Part shown: piece after piece, positions 50,197 through 59,180 of the stretch
Layout of the letters: each line of letters begins with the position of its first letter
Position numbering within the stretch: position 1 is the first letter of the stretch
Position numbers and translations under genes: made by a program
Notes under the pieces: model-generated
Seen by the model: only the letters and a program-made list of their open reading frames with translations
Told to the model about the DNA's origin: nothing
Databases searched by the model: none
From: Paenochrobactrum glaciei
Lineage (GTDB): Bacteria > Pseudomonadota > Alphaproteobacteria > Rhizobiales > Rhizobiaceae
DNA length: 64,000 bases
NCBI RefSeq assembly: GCF_039522165.1
Contig: NZ_BAAADE010000003.1
Location: forward strand, 62,001 to 126,000
Direction: 5' to 3'

Positions 50197-50458
50197 TATT
50201 AGAAATCAATAATTTATGAAGTTTTTATGACAGCTGTGATCGCTGCAACAATTATTGATTTGTGGCGCCTTATTCATTGTTCATTTAAAAAACGCACGAA
50301 AATGTGATTGTTCAATCATGTTCAACAATTCGTTACTTTTCCAACTATTGTTTATTTCAAGGTTTCACCCCAAATTAGGCCCATCACAAGCAGTGACGAC
50401 GTAATACCCAACATCCTCTCAATAACGTCACTGCACATTATGAAGAATGGAAAATAAA
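50197..50458 (+). other. Promoter and leader of the DUF1344 gene
   Basis: This AT-rich stretch has two inverted repeats. ATTGTT/AACAAT flank an 11-base centre inside 50308-50333. GCAGTGACG (50390-50398) and CGTCACTGC (50426-50434) are perfect 9-base arms 27 bases apart, ending 24 bases before the ATG at 50459. The second would fold in the mRNA leader just ahead of the ribosome site. A 26-codon frame at 50227 exists but has no ribosome site. The whole iolB-to-DUF1344 gap is 378 bases. Confidence 0.45.
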
Positions 50459-50758
50459 ATGCGTAAGATCCTTATTGCTACTCTTGCTGTTTCAACACTT
50501 GCTTCAGCCTCTATTGCATCAGCTGCAACATTTACTACAACCGGTACAATTGAAAAGCTGAATATGTTTGCAAACACCGTACAGCTTTCAGATGGTGACT
50601 CATTTAAACTTCCTAACGGCACAGACCTCAGCGGTGTTTCTGCTGGTCAGAAAGTACAGATCAACTGGTCCTCACAGTCCCCTTTATGGATTGCAAACCC
50701 AAGCAGCGACACAGATCGCATGCAGCTGAATGCTGACAGCATCTCACTTGCTCATTAA
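50459..50758 (+). CDS. DUF1344-family secreted protein
   Basis: A 99-residue small exported protein. The signal peptide is RKILIATLAVSTLASASIASA (cleavage near 22). The mature part begins ATFTTTGTIEKLNMFANTVQL and continues LSDGDSFKLPNGTDL and GQKVQINW, which matches DUF1344, a beta-rich family common in Rhizobiaceae and Brucellaceae with no known biochemical role. The ATG at 50459 is preceded by a weak GGAAAA; an in-frame start four codons upstream is possible. It stands alone between two terminators. Confidence 0.75.
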   Translation: MRKILIATLAVSTLASASIASAATFTTTGTIEKLNMFANTVQLSDGDSFKLPNGTDLSGVSAGQKVQINWSSQSPLWIANPSSDTDRMQLNADSISLAH

Positions 50759-50780
50759 TTTCGATTAAGAGCTAAAAAAC

Positions 50781-50810
50781 GGGCGCTACCTGTAAACACA
50801 GGCAGCGCCC
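50781..50810. terminator. Bidirectional terminator
   Basis: GGGCGCT-A-CCTGT, loop AAAC, ACAGG-C-AGCGCCC: 12 paired bases with one mismatch. A-run upstream gives TTTTTT on the - strand, so it is best for the leftward IMPase operon, and it also lies 22 bases after the DUF1344 stop. Confidence 0.83.
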
Positions 50811-50837
50811 CAATTATTTCGTTAAATCAATAAGTTA

Positions 50838-51638
50838 TTAAAGCTGCGCGATCTCTTTTAATGCATCGACCGCTTGCGGTGCCGCAGCAAAAACCGGTGC
50901 GCCTTTGGTCAGATTTTCTCCGTCAACCGGAAACGGATAGCAATAACCGCCTGCTTCTTCGATCAGGCAAAATGCAGCCATGCAATCCCAAGCATGCATA
51001 TAGCCTTCAAAAAAGCCCACCAAACGCCCAGCCGCCACATAAGCCAGCATCAAAGCGCCAGAACCATTGCGGACAAAATTGCCCTGTGCCGTCAGCAACC
51101 GCTCAATCACGCCAGCGACAAAAGCCGGCGTAACATGACTATTAGCACTAATTGCCGTCACGCCCGTCTGCACTGTGTTGGTTGGGTCAACCTTGATGGT
51201 TTTATCGTTCAAAACAGCGCCCATGCCTTGAGCTGCCGCATAAACTTCATTGTGACACGGCGCTGAAATCACACCGATCACAGGCTTATCCTGATATAAA
51301 ACGGCTATCGACACACACCAGTTCGGCATGCCATGAACAAATGGGCTGGTGCCGTCAATCGGATCAACCACCCAAGTATAGCCGCTTGTGCCTCTGTTCA
51401 GGCCATATTCTTCGCCCAAAAAGCCATCATCGCCAAAATGAGCCGTTACCTTATCACGAATGAGCGTTTCCACATTGCGGTCAGCGATGGAAACCACGTC
51501 CTGCGGGTCGCGTTTGGTTTCAATCACCAGCGTTTCGCGCCGGTTAAAGTAATCCAGAGCCAAGGCTCCGGCTTTTTCTGCAATCAGTTTTGCCAGCGCA
51601 AATCTTTGCTCAAGTGCAGACGCAGCCGCTGTCACCAT
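50838..51638 (-). CDS. Inositol-monophosphatase-family phosphatase
   Basis: A 266-residue Mg2+-dependent sugar/inositol phosphatase. Metal ligands of the family are present: GEE at residues 75-77 (Glu76), DPIDGT at 92-97 (Asp92, Asp95) and the WDCMAAFCLIEEAGG motif near 217 with the third Asp. The ATG has AGGGGA ahead. It is the last gene in a leftward operon with an AfuABC/FbpABC-like importer, so it may dephosphorylate the imported substrate; with the iol genes next door, an inositol phosphate is a reasonable guess (inference). Alternatives are fructose-1,6-bisphosphatase-, histidinol-phosphatase- or SuhB-like activity. Confidence 0.85.
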   Translation of the reverse strand: MVTAAASALEQRFALAKLIAEKAGALALDYFNRRETLVIETKRDPQDVVSIADRNVETLIRDKVTAHFGDDGFLGEEYGLNRGTSGYTWVVDPIDGTSPFVHGMPNWCVSIAVLYQDKPVIGVISAPCHNEVYAAAQGMGAVLNDKTIKVDPTNTVQTGVTAISANSHVTPAFVAGVIERLLTAQGNFVRNGSGALMLAYVAAGRLVGFFEGYMHAWDCMAAFCLIEEAGGYCYPFPVDGENLTKGAPVFAAAPQAVDALKEIAQL

Positions 51639-51664
51639 GATATTCCCCTATCCAAACGATAAAT

Positions 51665-52726
51665 TTAATGATGAATAAGCGCCAGTCCGCGCCCTTTCAG
51701 ATGCACTGCCACCGATGTATCACGTGGCAATGGTTCATCTGCATCCATATCAACGACAAATAATTTGCCAAATTTAGTTTCCACCTCATATTCGATATGG
51801 TCGCCAAGATAGGCTGAATGGGTAATCGTGCCCATTAATGCACCATTTGTCGCTTGTTCAAGCTTAATAGAATTTGGCCGAACGGCCAATTGCGCCTTGC
51901 CGGTCACCGCATGTGCGCTCGGTAATTGATGTTTCAGATCACCGATATACACACTCGCCAAACCATTTTCTACACGGCTTACTTCACATGGCAAAACATT
52001 GGCCTCCCCCATAAAATCGGCAATGAAAGCGGAAGCCGGTGCTTCATAAAGCTCGCGTGGCGAACCTTTTTGCGCAATATCACCATCTTTCATTACGATA
52101 ATCGTGTCAGAAACCGCCAGTGCTTCATCCTGATCATGGGTTACATAAACGGCGGTAAAGCCAAGTCGCTGTTGCAGCTCACGAATTTCCGTTCGCACGC
52201 GGCGTCTTAACCGTGCATCCAGATTGGAAAGCGGCTCATCCAGCAGCAAAACCTGCGGCTCCAGCACCAGAGCACGGGCAACCGCCACACGTTGCTGCTG
52301 ACCACCCGAAAGCTCTGCCGGTAAACGATGCCCCATACCGGCCAAGCCGACCAGAGCAAGCCCCTCTTCGGCGCGCTCACGCGCTTCTGCTTTTTTCAAA
52401 CCCGATGACTGCAACCCATAGGCCACATTATCCAATGACGTCATATGCGGAAACAAAGCATAAGACTGGAATACCATCGACACATCGCGCTCATTGGCAG
52501 GCAGGTTGGTGACATCTTTACCGCCGATCAGCACCCGCCCCGAGGTTGGATGTTCCAGCCCTGCCAGCAAGCGTAAAGTCGTGGTTTTACCGCAACCGGA
52601 AGGCCCCAGAAGCGTCACCAGTGTGCCCGGTTCCACTGTCATGGATAAATCCGGCAGCGCAGTGAAATCACCAAATTTCTTGGTCACATTCTGAAAACTG
52701 ACAGAACCTGCTTTAATCATAGTCAT
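51665..52726 (-). CDS. AfuC/FbpC-like ABC importer ATPase
   Basis: A 353-residue ATPase of the CUT1/FbpC-PotA group: Walker A GPSGCGKTT (about 39-47), signature LSGGQQQRVAVARAL (about 139-153), Walker B VLLLDEPLSNLDARLR, H-loop YVTHDQDEAL, and a C-terminal TOBE regulatory domain (VTGKAQLAVRPNSIKL). Its start overlaps the permease stop by 4 bases. It energises the double-domain permease. Confidence 0.86.
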   Translation of the reverse strand: MTMIKAGSVSFQNVTKKFGDFTALPDLSMTVEPGTLVTLLGPSGCGKTTTLRLLAGLEHPTSGRVLIGGKDVTNLPANERDVSMVFQSYALFPHMTSLDNVAYGLQSSGLKKAEARERAEEGLALVGLAGMGHRLPAELSGGQQQRVAVARALVLEPQVLLLDEPLSNLDARLRRRVRTEIRELQQRLGFTAVYVTHDQDEALAVSDTIIVMKDGDIAQKGSPRELYEAPASAFIADFMGEANVLPCEVSRVENGLASVYIGDLKHQLPSAHAVTGKAQLAVRPNSIKLEQATNGALMGTITHSAYLGDHIEYEVETKFGKLFVVDMDADEPLPRDTSVAVHLKGRGLALIHH

Positions 52727-54942
52727 ACAGCATTCTCCTGTTGCTGTGAGGCTTTGGTTGGGGCGATGCGGTTTTCACGCCGCAACTGGCGTTGTCCGAC
52801 CAGTAGCTGGAACACCGTAATCACCACCAGCATCACAACGATAAGCATCGAGGAATAAGCAATCGCCACGCCAAATTCGCCGTTTTCGACCAGCCCGACA
52901 ATATAAGATGTCGCCATATTATATTGCGCGCTGACGAGGAAAATCACCGCACTGATTGAAGTGATCGCCCGCACAAAGGAATAGACCAGAGATGCCGTAA
53001 TAGCAGGGCGCAACAATGGCAGAATAACCTTGCGCAAGGTACGCAAACTATCTGCACGCAATGTCAGCGATGCCTCATCAAGGCTGCGGTCAAGCTGGCT
53101 CATCGCTGCTATGCCGCCACGAACGCCCACCGGCATATTGCGGAAGACAAAACAGGCAATCAGCACCAAGGCCGTTCCGGTCATTTCCAGCGGCGGCAGG
53201 TTGAAAGCCATAATATAGCTGACACCAATAACCGTGCCCGGAATAGCAAAGCTCAGCATCAGCGCGAATTCAAATACGCTGCGGCCATAAAATTTCTGCC
53301 GCACGATCAGATAGGCGGTCAGCATCCCAACAGCGGCCGTCAAAGGTGCTGAAATCAACGAGATTTCCATGGTTGTCCAGAAGGAATTCCACGCAACACC
53401 CGTCCATGCAATGCCGTCTTCAGTGAAAGCGACCGAGAACGCACGGCGATAATGATCAATTGTCAGCGTGTTATCGAGCCCCCATGTTTTGACAAAGCCG
53501 CCAACGATGATCATGCCGTAAACAACAAGCGTGAAGATAACCCACGGAATGACCAGCGCATAAACGCCGATTTCCAATGATTTTGGCAAAGCGGCATGCA
53601 TGCCTGAATCGCCTTTGCCGGTAACGGTGGCAAAGTTTTTGCCCGACAACCACATGCGCTGAATGAGAAAAGCGCTAAGTGTGAAAATCAGCAGCACAAT
53701 TGCCAGAACGGCTGCGCGTGACGGGTCCGTTTGTGAACCAACAACCGCAAAGAAAATTTCCGTCGATAACACGCCATGACTGCCGCCGAGCACCATCGGA
53801 TTGCCGAAATCGGCCATGCTTTCAATGAAACTGATCAGAAAAGCATTGGCAATGCCCGGTGCCATCAATGGCAATGAGACCTGCTGGAAGGTGCGCCAAC
53901 GGTCGGCACGCAAGGTTTGCGAAGCCTCTTCCATTGAAGGTGAAACACCTTCCACCACGCCAATGAGCACCAAAAACGAAATCGGTGTGAAGGATAGAAC
54001 CTGCGCAATCCAGATCCCGGTAATGCCATATAACCAGCGCCCCGGTTCAATACCGAGAAATGAGGATACGGCTTGTGTTGCCACACCAGCACGGCCAAAA
54101 AGCAGGGTCAATGCCAGACCGATCACGAATGGCGGCGTGATGATCGGCAAAATAGTTAACAGGCGCAGGCCTTTTTTATATGGAAAATTAGTGCGTGTCG
54201 CGAGCAATGCAAAGGCCAATCCAAGCACCGTAGAACCGCTCGCTGTCATCAGCGCCAGCCATAAAGTGCGCCATGCCACGCCGCAGCGTGTGCCATCAAT
54301 GACACAGCCAAAACTCCAGATCGACGGATCCTGAATATTACGGATAAAGCCATCCGGCTTGAATGAACCGTCAAAATCCTGCACCGAACCGGCAAACATG
54401 CTGAAAAGCGGGTAGAAAACAAAAACGACAACCAGCACCGACAACATCGAGATGGAAGCCAAGATAAAAGCATCACCTTTCAGCACGCCACGCTCGGCCA
54501 GACTGAAGGCAAAAATCAAAACAAAACAAATTCCGGCAATCACCGCACCGGTACCAAAAGCGGGCTGCCCATCCGGCAAAATACCAAAGAGATTTTCGGT
54601 AAAAACCCAGTTCCAGCCGCCAAAGCCAATCGCAAGCCCTTGCAAAGCAAGATATAAAAAGCCCAGCACACTGAGAAGCGTCAATAAATGACTGCGTTTT
54701 GGCGGCGACGCCCATAAACGCGCAGCGCCACAAAGCGCCATCAGCAAAACAATGCCCCAAAGCCAGAAACGGTTATAAGCCAGCAATTGCATCATGCCGG
54801 AGCCGTACTCCTGATTGCTCAGGAAATCGGACAACCATTTCAGACTAAAGAACCCGCCTTCAATGCGGTACCAGGGCAAAAGGATGAAGCTTGCCAAAAA
54901 TACGGCCAGCACAACATCCAGTCTACGGTTTTGCTGCTTCAT
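52723..54942 (-). CDS. AfuB/FbpB-like double-domain ABC permease
   Basis: A permease of about 739 residues with two fused binding-protein-dependent transport domains: the first EAA-type loop is EEASQTLRADRWRTFQQVSLPLMAPGIANA (in outline), the second DEASLTLRADSLRTLRKVILPLLRPAITAS. An extra N-terminal part with several helices precedes them. The ATG at 54942 is chosen, though TTG or GTG starts 12 codons upstream are possible. This architecture matches FbpB (Fe3+) and AfuB (hexose phosphates). The substrate is discussed under the binding protein. Confidence 0.85.
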   Translation of the reverse strand: MKQQNRRLDVVLAVFLASFILLPWYRIEGGFFSLKWLSDFLSNQEYGSGMMQLLAYNRFWLWGIVLLMALCGAARLWASPPKRSHLLTLLSVLGFLYLALQGLAIGFGGWNWVFTENLFGILPDGQPAFGTGAVIAGICFVLIFAFSLAERGVLKGDAFILASISMLSVLVVVFVFYPLFSMFAGSVQDFDGSFKPDGFIRNIQDPSIWSFGCVIDGTRCGVAWRTLWLALMTASGSTVLGLAFALLATRTNFPYKKGLRLLTILPIITPPFVIGLALTLLFGRAGVATQAVSSFLGIEPGRWLYGITGIWIAQVLSFTPISFLVLIGVVEGVSPSMEEASQTLRADRWRTFQQVSLPLMAPGIANAFLISFIESMADFGNPMVLGGSHGVLSTEIFFAVVGSQTDPSRAAVLAIVLLIFTLSAFLIQRMWLSGKNFATVTGKGDSGMHAALPKSLEIGVYALVIPWVIFTLVVYGMIIVGGFVKTWGLDNTLTIDHYRRAFSVAFTEDGIAWTGVAWNSFWTTMEISLISAPLTAAVGMLTAYLIVRQKFYGRSVFEFALMLSFAIPGTVIGVSYIMAFNLPPLEMTGTALVLIACFVFRNMPVGVRGGIAAMSQLDRSLDEASLTLRADSLRTLRKVILPLLRPAITASLVYSFVRAITSISAVIFLVSAQYNMATSYIVGLVENGEFGVAIAYSSMLIVVMLVVITVFQLLVGQRQLRRENRIAPTKASQQQENAV

Positions 54943-55025
54943 TGCATGCCACGCTTTCTGATTGAGTGAAACCACCAACCGCAGGCCGGTTTCATTCAGC
55001 CTGCGGTCAGATTTTTACTGTTTCA

Positions 55026-56051
55026 TCAGTTGGCACTGGCTCCGATTTCACGATCCCAACGCTCCAGAATCTGCTTGCGCTTTTCCGGATCGCCATAGGT
55101 TTTAAAGTCATAATCAATCAGCTTGATATCTTCAAAACGCGGGGATTCTTTCGGCACTTCAGCATTTTTATTAGAAGGAAGCTGGAATGATTTTGCATCC
55201 TTCATGGTTGATTGCACGTCTGCTTTGAGCACCCAATCATACCATTTCTTTGCATTTTCCAGATTGCGCGCGCCTTTGATGATCGACATTGAGCCGATTT
55301 CATAACCCGTGCCTTCGCATGGACCCACGCTCACAATCGGAAAACCTTCCGCCGTCATCGAAACCGCATCATGCATAAACACAATGCCAATGGCATTTTC
55401 GCCGCGTGCTGCCGATTTAACCGGTGCCGAACCCGACTTGGTATATTGCGAAATATTGGCATTCAGCTTCTTCATATATTCAAAAGCCGGTTCTTCACCC
55501 ATAATCTGCACCAATGTGGCAAGGGCAGTATAGGCGGTGCCCGATGAATTGGGGTTCGCCATCTGAATCTCGCCTTTAAAGCCCGGATCAAGCAAATCCG
55601 CCCAGCATTTTGGCGGTTGCAGGTTTTTCTTGGCCAGTAATTCGGTATTATAGCCCCAGCCTAGCGCACCAGCATAAACGCCGACGGTTCTAAAGCCTGA
55701 GCTTTCTGCCTGTTTAACCGCCCAATCATTCAGCTCGTCCAGCATCGGAGACTTATATTCCAGTGTCAGCCCTTCAGAGGCTGCCTGCATATGCGGATCG
55801 CCTGTCCCCGCCCACCAAATATCAGTTTTCGGGTTGCGTGCTTCTGCGCGCACTTTGGCGTAAGTCTCGCCCGATGAAAGACGAACCATATTCACCTGAA
55901 TATTAGTTTCTTTTTCAAACATGTTTTTCATTTGCTCGCAAATAACCACATCGGCCGAGCAAATGAGATTAAGATTGCCTTCTGCTTGCGCAGAATACGC
56001 AAACATTGAGGCTCCGGCTGCTAAAGTCGCAACAAAAAGTGTTGAACGCAT
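55026..56051 (-). CDS. AfuA/FbpA-like periplasmic binding protein
   Basis: A 341-residue class-II binding protein. The start at 56051 has GGGAGGA upstream. Signal peptide RSTLFVATLAAGASMFAYSAQA (cleavage near 23). The mature part LNLICSADVVICEQMKNMFEKET, the NPKTDIWWAGTGDPHMQAASEGL segment and YNTELLAKKNLQPPKCWADLLDP are close in style to AfuA, which binds hexose-6-phosphates, more than to Fe-binding FbpA (the tandem iron-ligand tyrosines are not evident). Together with the phosphatase gene this suggests a phosphorylated sugar or polyol as ligand (inference); ferric iron is the conventional annotation. Confidence 0.78.
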   Translation of the reverse strand: MRSTLFVATLAAGASMFAYSAQAEGNLNLICSADVVICEQMKNMFEKETNIQVNMVRLSSGETYAKVRAEARNPKTDIWWAGTGDPHMQAASEGLTLEYKSPMLDELNDWAVKQAESSGFRTVGVYAGALGWGYNTELLAKKNLQPPKCWADLLDPGFKGEIQMANPNSSGTAYTALATLVQIMGEEPAFEYMKKLNANISQYTKSGSAPVKSAARGENAIGIVFMHDAVSMTAEGFPIVSVGPCEGTGYEIGSMSIIKGARNLENAKKWYDWVLKADVQSTMKDAKSFQLPSNKNAEVPKESPRFEDIKLIDYDFKTYGDPEKRKQILERWDREIGASAN

Positions 56052-56130
56052 GAAATCCTCCCGTTTATACGGCGCCTCCACGCCGCTCGCTTTTACCGCG
56101 AAACTAAATAGTTGGACTAAATCCGCCGAC

Positions 56131-56147
56131 TGTCAACAGTACTGACA
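56131..56147. promoter_or_regulatory. Inverted repeat TGTCA-N7-TGACA upstream of the AfuA-like gene
   Basis: TGTCA (56131-56135) and TGACA (56143-56147) lie about 80 bases before the AfuA-like start, in the leftward promoter region; TTGACAG read on the - strand also resembles a -35 element. It could be an operator or simply promoter sequence. Confidence 0.35.
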
Positions 56148-56214
56148 AAATAATTCCATAAATAGAATAAAACAGTTCAAAAATTCTAATTTGAAAAAAC
56201 AACAATATATACAA

Positions 56215-56242
56215 GCTGGCGGCACATATAGGTTCCGCCAGC
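56215..56242. repeat. 8-bp hairpin in the ugpC-afuA-like gap
   Basis: GCTGGCGG (56215-56222) and CCGCCAGC (56235-56242) form a GC-rich stem with a 12-base loop. No T-run. It lies between the ugp operon end and the promoter of the AfuA-like gene and may back up termination of ugp transcripts. Confidence 0.5.
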
Positions 56243-56266
56243 CTTAGATCACGTCTTATTACCTTA

Positions 56267-56293
56267 AAGCCTGTCATAATAGCAGACAGGCTT
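56267..56293 (-). terminator. Hairpin after ugpC, probable terminator
   Basis: AAGCCTGTC (56267-56275) and GACAGGCTT (56285-56293), a perfect 9-bp stem with a 9-base loop, 12 bases past the ugpC stop on the - strand and followed there by TTTAAGG. The T-run is short, so termination strength is moderate. Confidence 0.65.
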
Positions 56294-56304
56294 AGTCATT
56301 GAAT

Positions 56305-57366
56305 TTAAAGATTTATCCGCCGACCATCGCGGTCAAAAAGATGGATATTTTCCGCTTCCGCACCAATATGGATCATATCACCCACTTTCATGCGGCTGCG
56401 TCCGGCAACGCGGAAAATAAAGCTCACATCATCATTCAGATGGCTGTGAATATAGCTTTCCGCCCCCACCAATTCGATTGCATCAACATGAACTTGCGTT
56501 TTAAAGGCCGGCTGAGCATGGTCTTCTACCACAACCACATCTTCAGGGCGCACGCCAATCGTGTGAATGTCACGCAGCAGCGCTTCATTAGCGTTTAAAT
56601 TGAGGCTGTAATTGCTGTTGCCGACCTGATCGAGCGCCAGCAAATTCATTGAAGGCGAGCCGATAAAGGTTGCAACAAAAGTGGTTGCCGGTTTTTCATA
56701 AAGTTCAATCGGCGTGCCAACCTGCTCGATGCGCCCGCCATTGAGCACCACCAGCCTGTCGGCAAGGGTCATTGCTTCCATCTGGTCATGGGTCACATAA
56801 ACGCTTGTCGTGGCAAGCGAGCGTTGCAGGCGCTTGATTTCCACACGCATCTGCACGCGCAATTTGGCGTCCAGATTGGAAAGCGGCTCATCAAACAAAA
56901 ACGCTGCCGGTTCACGCACGATCGCCCGCCCCATCGCCACACGTTGGCGCTGACCGCCGGAAAGCTGACGTGGTTTACGATCAAGGAAATCATAAATTTC
57001 CAGCGATTTTGCCGCTGCCTCGATGCGACGGTCAATTTCGGCTTTCGGCGTTTTACGGTTTTTAAGGCCATAAGCCAGATTTTCACGCACCGTCATATGC
57101 GGATAAAGCGCATAATTCTGGAACACCATGGCAATATCGCGCTCGGACGGCTCAATATCATTCACCACACGGTCGCTGATGGAAATCGTTCCGTCCGTGA
57201 TGCTTTCCAGCCCTGCAATCATGCGCAAAAGGGTGGATTTTCCGCAGCCCGAAGGCCCGACCAGCACCAGAAACTCGCCATCATCAATGGTCAGTGAAAC
57301 GCCTTTGATAACGTCATTTTTGCCATCATAGGATTTGCGAACATTATCGAGAATAATTTTACTCAT
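56305..57366 (-). CDS. ugpC: UgpC, glycerol-3-phosphate ABC importer ATPase
   Basis: A 353-residue CUT1-type ATPase: Walker A GPSGCGKST (about 37-45), signature LSGGQRQRVAMGRAIVREP, Walker B AFLFDEPLSNLDAKLR, H-loop YVTHDQMEAMTLADR and a C-terminal OB/TOBE domain. The start overlaps the ugpE stop by one base. Assignment to UgpC rather than another CUT1 ATPase rests on the preceding ugpB, A and E genes. Confidence 0.88.
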   Translation of the reverse strand: MSKIILDNVRKSYDGKNDVIKGVSLTIDDGEFLVLVGPSGCGKSTLLRMIAGLESITDGTISISDRVVNDIEPSERDIAMVFQNYALYPHMTVRENLAYGLKNRKTPKAEIDRRIEAAAKSLEIYDFLDRKPRQLSGGQRQRVAMGRAIVREPAAFLFDEPLSNLDAKLRVQMRVEIKRLQRSLATTSVYVTHDQMEAMTLADRLVVLNGGRIEQVGTPIELYEKPATTFVATFIGSPSMNLLALDQVGNSNYSLNLNANEALLRDIHTIGVRPEDVVVVEDHAQPAFKTQVHVDAIELVGAESYIHSHLNDDVSFIFRVAGRSRMKVGDMIHIGAEAENIHLFDRDGRRINL

Positions 57367-58214
57367 TATTTTTCCGTTTCAACCAGACCTTTGACGAACC
57401 AACGCTGCATCAGCACCACCACGAGGATGGGCGGCAGGATCGCCAGAATTGCTGTAACCATGACGTAATTCCATGGTGTGGAAGCATCGGCAAAATCGAC
57501 CATACGTCGCAAACCGATAATGATTGTGTTCATTTTGGCATCATTGGTAACAAGCAACGGCCACAAATATTGCGTCCAGCCATAGATAAACAGGATGACA
57601 AAAAGCGCTGCGATATTTGTTTTTGAAAGCGGCAGCAAAATATCGCGCATGAAACGCCAAGGTCCGGCATTATCAATACGTGCGGCCTCCACCAATTCGC
57701 CCGGAATGGTCAGGAAAAACTGGCGGAACAGGAATGTCGCCGTCGCAGACGCAATCAATGGCAATGTCAAACCGGCATAAGTATCAATCATACCGAGATC
57801 AACAATCACCTTATAGGTCGGCAAAATGCGCACTTCCACCGGCAGCATCAGCGTGACAAAAATCATCCAGAAAAACACCATACGGAAGCGGAACCGGAAG
57901 AAGACAATCGCAAAAGCCGACAAGAATGAGACGATAATTTTACCGACGGCAATGATCATCGACACGACAAATGTGTTCCACAACAGGCGTTCAAGACTGA
58001 CGCCGACAACGCGCTCGACACCGCCGAAAATGGCCGATTTATAGTTTTCCACCAAGTGATCGCCCGGCAGCAACGACATAGGTGCGCGGATGATTTCAAT
58101 GGAGCTCATCGATGATGCGATGAAAGTATAATAAATCGGAAAAGCAACAATGATAATCCCGAGGATCAGGATGAAATGCCCGATCAGGCTGGATAGCGGA
58201 CGTTTTTCAATCAT
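57366..58214 (-). CDS. ugpE: UgpE, glycerol-3-phosphate ABC importer permease
   Basis: A 282-residue CUT1 permease with six helices. It starts with a short cytoplasmic EKRPLSSLIGHFILILG and contains FIASSMSSIEIIRAPMSLLPGDHLVENY (in outline), typical of UgpE, and the EAA loop EAARIDNAGPWRFMRDILLPLSKTNIAAL. It is preceded by ugpA (15-base gap) and overlaps ugpC by one base. Confidence 0.9.
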   Translation of the reverse strand: MIEKRPLSSLIGHFILILGIIIVAFPIYYTFIASSMSSIEIIRAPMSLLPGDHLVENYKSAIFGGVERVVGVSLERLLWNTFVVSMIIAVGKIIVSFLSAFAIVFFRFRFRMVFFWMIFVTLMLPVEVRILPTYKVIVDLGMIDTYAGLTLPLIASATATFLFRQFFLTIPGELVEAARIDNAGPWRFMRDILLPLSKTNIAALFVILFIYGWTQYLWPLLVTNDAKMNTIIIGLRRMVDFADASTPWNYVMVTAILAILPPILVVVLMQRWFVKGLVETEK

Positions 58215-58229
58215 AACAACCGCCCTCCT

Positions 58230-59111
58230 TTAAGAATAGTGCACGCGCTTCTCAATGAAGCGGAATTGAATTGCGGTCAGAGCGATCACGATCACCATCA
58301 AAATCACCGATTGCGCTGCTGATGTCCCAAGGCTCAAATTGACGAAACCATCATTATAAACCTTATAAACCAGCGTTTCAGTGGCTTTGGCAGGCCCGCC
58401 GCCGGTAACCGAATGGATGATGCCGAAAGTGTCGAAGAAGGCATAAACAATATTGACCACCATCAGGAAGAAGGTTGTCGGCGCCAGAAGCGGGAAGACA
58501 ATTGTCCAGAAACGGCGCGCGCCCCTCGCCCCGTCAATCGCAGCAGCTTCAATCAAAGATTTCGGAATAGCCTGAAGACCGGCAACAAAGAACAAGAAAT
58601 TATAGCTGATCTGTTTCCATGCAGCTGCAACCACAATCAGCCCCATTGCCTGATCACCGTTCAACAGCGGATCCCAGTAAATGCCGTTTTTACGCAGCAA
58701 ATAAGCAAGTGTTCCCATGGCCGGATTAAACATAAACAGCCACAACATACCGGCAACCGCAGGCGCTACAGCATAAGGCCAGATCAGCAAGGTGCGGTAG
58801 AAAGTTTGCCCTTTCACCACTTTATCAACGGCTGTTGCCAGCAACAATGCAACGCCCATCGCCAACAAAGTTGTCAGCACATTGAAAACAATCGTTATTT
58901 TAAAGGAGTGCAGATAGTTCGGATCAGAAAGCACCAGCTGAAAATTGGCAAGCCCGACAAAAGTGCTGCGCAACCCAAAAGGATCCTCGCGCATCAGCGA
59001 CTGGTAAATCGCCTGACTGGCTGGCCAGAAAAAGAAAATAACGGTTAAAATAATTTGTGGTGCCACCAGCACATAAGGCAGAACCTTATTGGGAAAGGTA
59101 ACTTTCTGCAC
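58230..59111 (-). CDS. ugpA: UgpA, glycerol-3-phosphate ABC importer permease
   Basis: A 293-residue CUT1 permease. The start is a GTG at 59111 with AAAGGAGA 5 bases upstream; the frame continues six codons further without support. It reads QKVTFPNKVLPYVLVAPQ at the start, as in UgpA, and has the EAA loop EAAAIDGARGARRFWTIVFPLLAPTTFF. It pairs with UgpE to form the membrane channel for sn-glycerol-3-phosphate and glycerophosphodiesters. Confidence 0.9.
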   Translation of the reverse strand: MQKVTFPNKVLPYVLVAPQIILTVIFFFWPASQAIYQSLMREDPFGLRSTFVGLANFQLVLSDPNYLHSFKITIVFNVLTTLLAMGVALLLATAVDKVVKGQTFYRTLLIWPYAVAPAVAGMLWLFMFNPAMGTLAYLLRKNGIYWDPLLNGDQAMGLIVVAAAWKQISYNFLFFVAGLQAIPKSLIEAAAIDGARGARRFWTIVFPLLAPTTFFLMVVNIVYAFFDTFGIIHSVTGGGPAKATETLVYKVYNDGFVNLSLGTSAAQSVILMVIVIALTAIQFRFIEKRVHYS

Positions 59112-59180
59112 GGTCTCTCCTTTAAACAAGACTGCCGCCGGTTTTTAAAACAGGCGGCAGAAGCTCAGAGATGAAGCATA

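Noticed and set aside
50227..50307. 26-codon frame upstream of the DUF1344 gene
   Set aside because: No ribosome site and mixed hydrophobicity without a clear signal peptide; treated as leader DNA.
56270..56280. CTGTCATAAT, another Pho-box-like half
   Set aside because: It is one arm of the hairpin following ugpC, without a second direct repeat.
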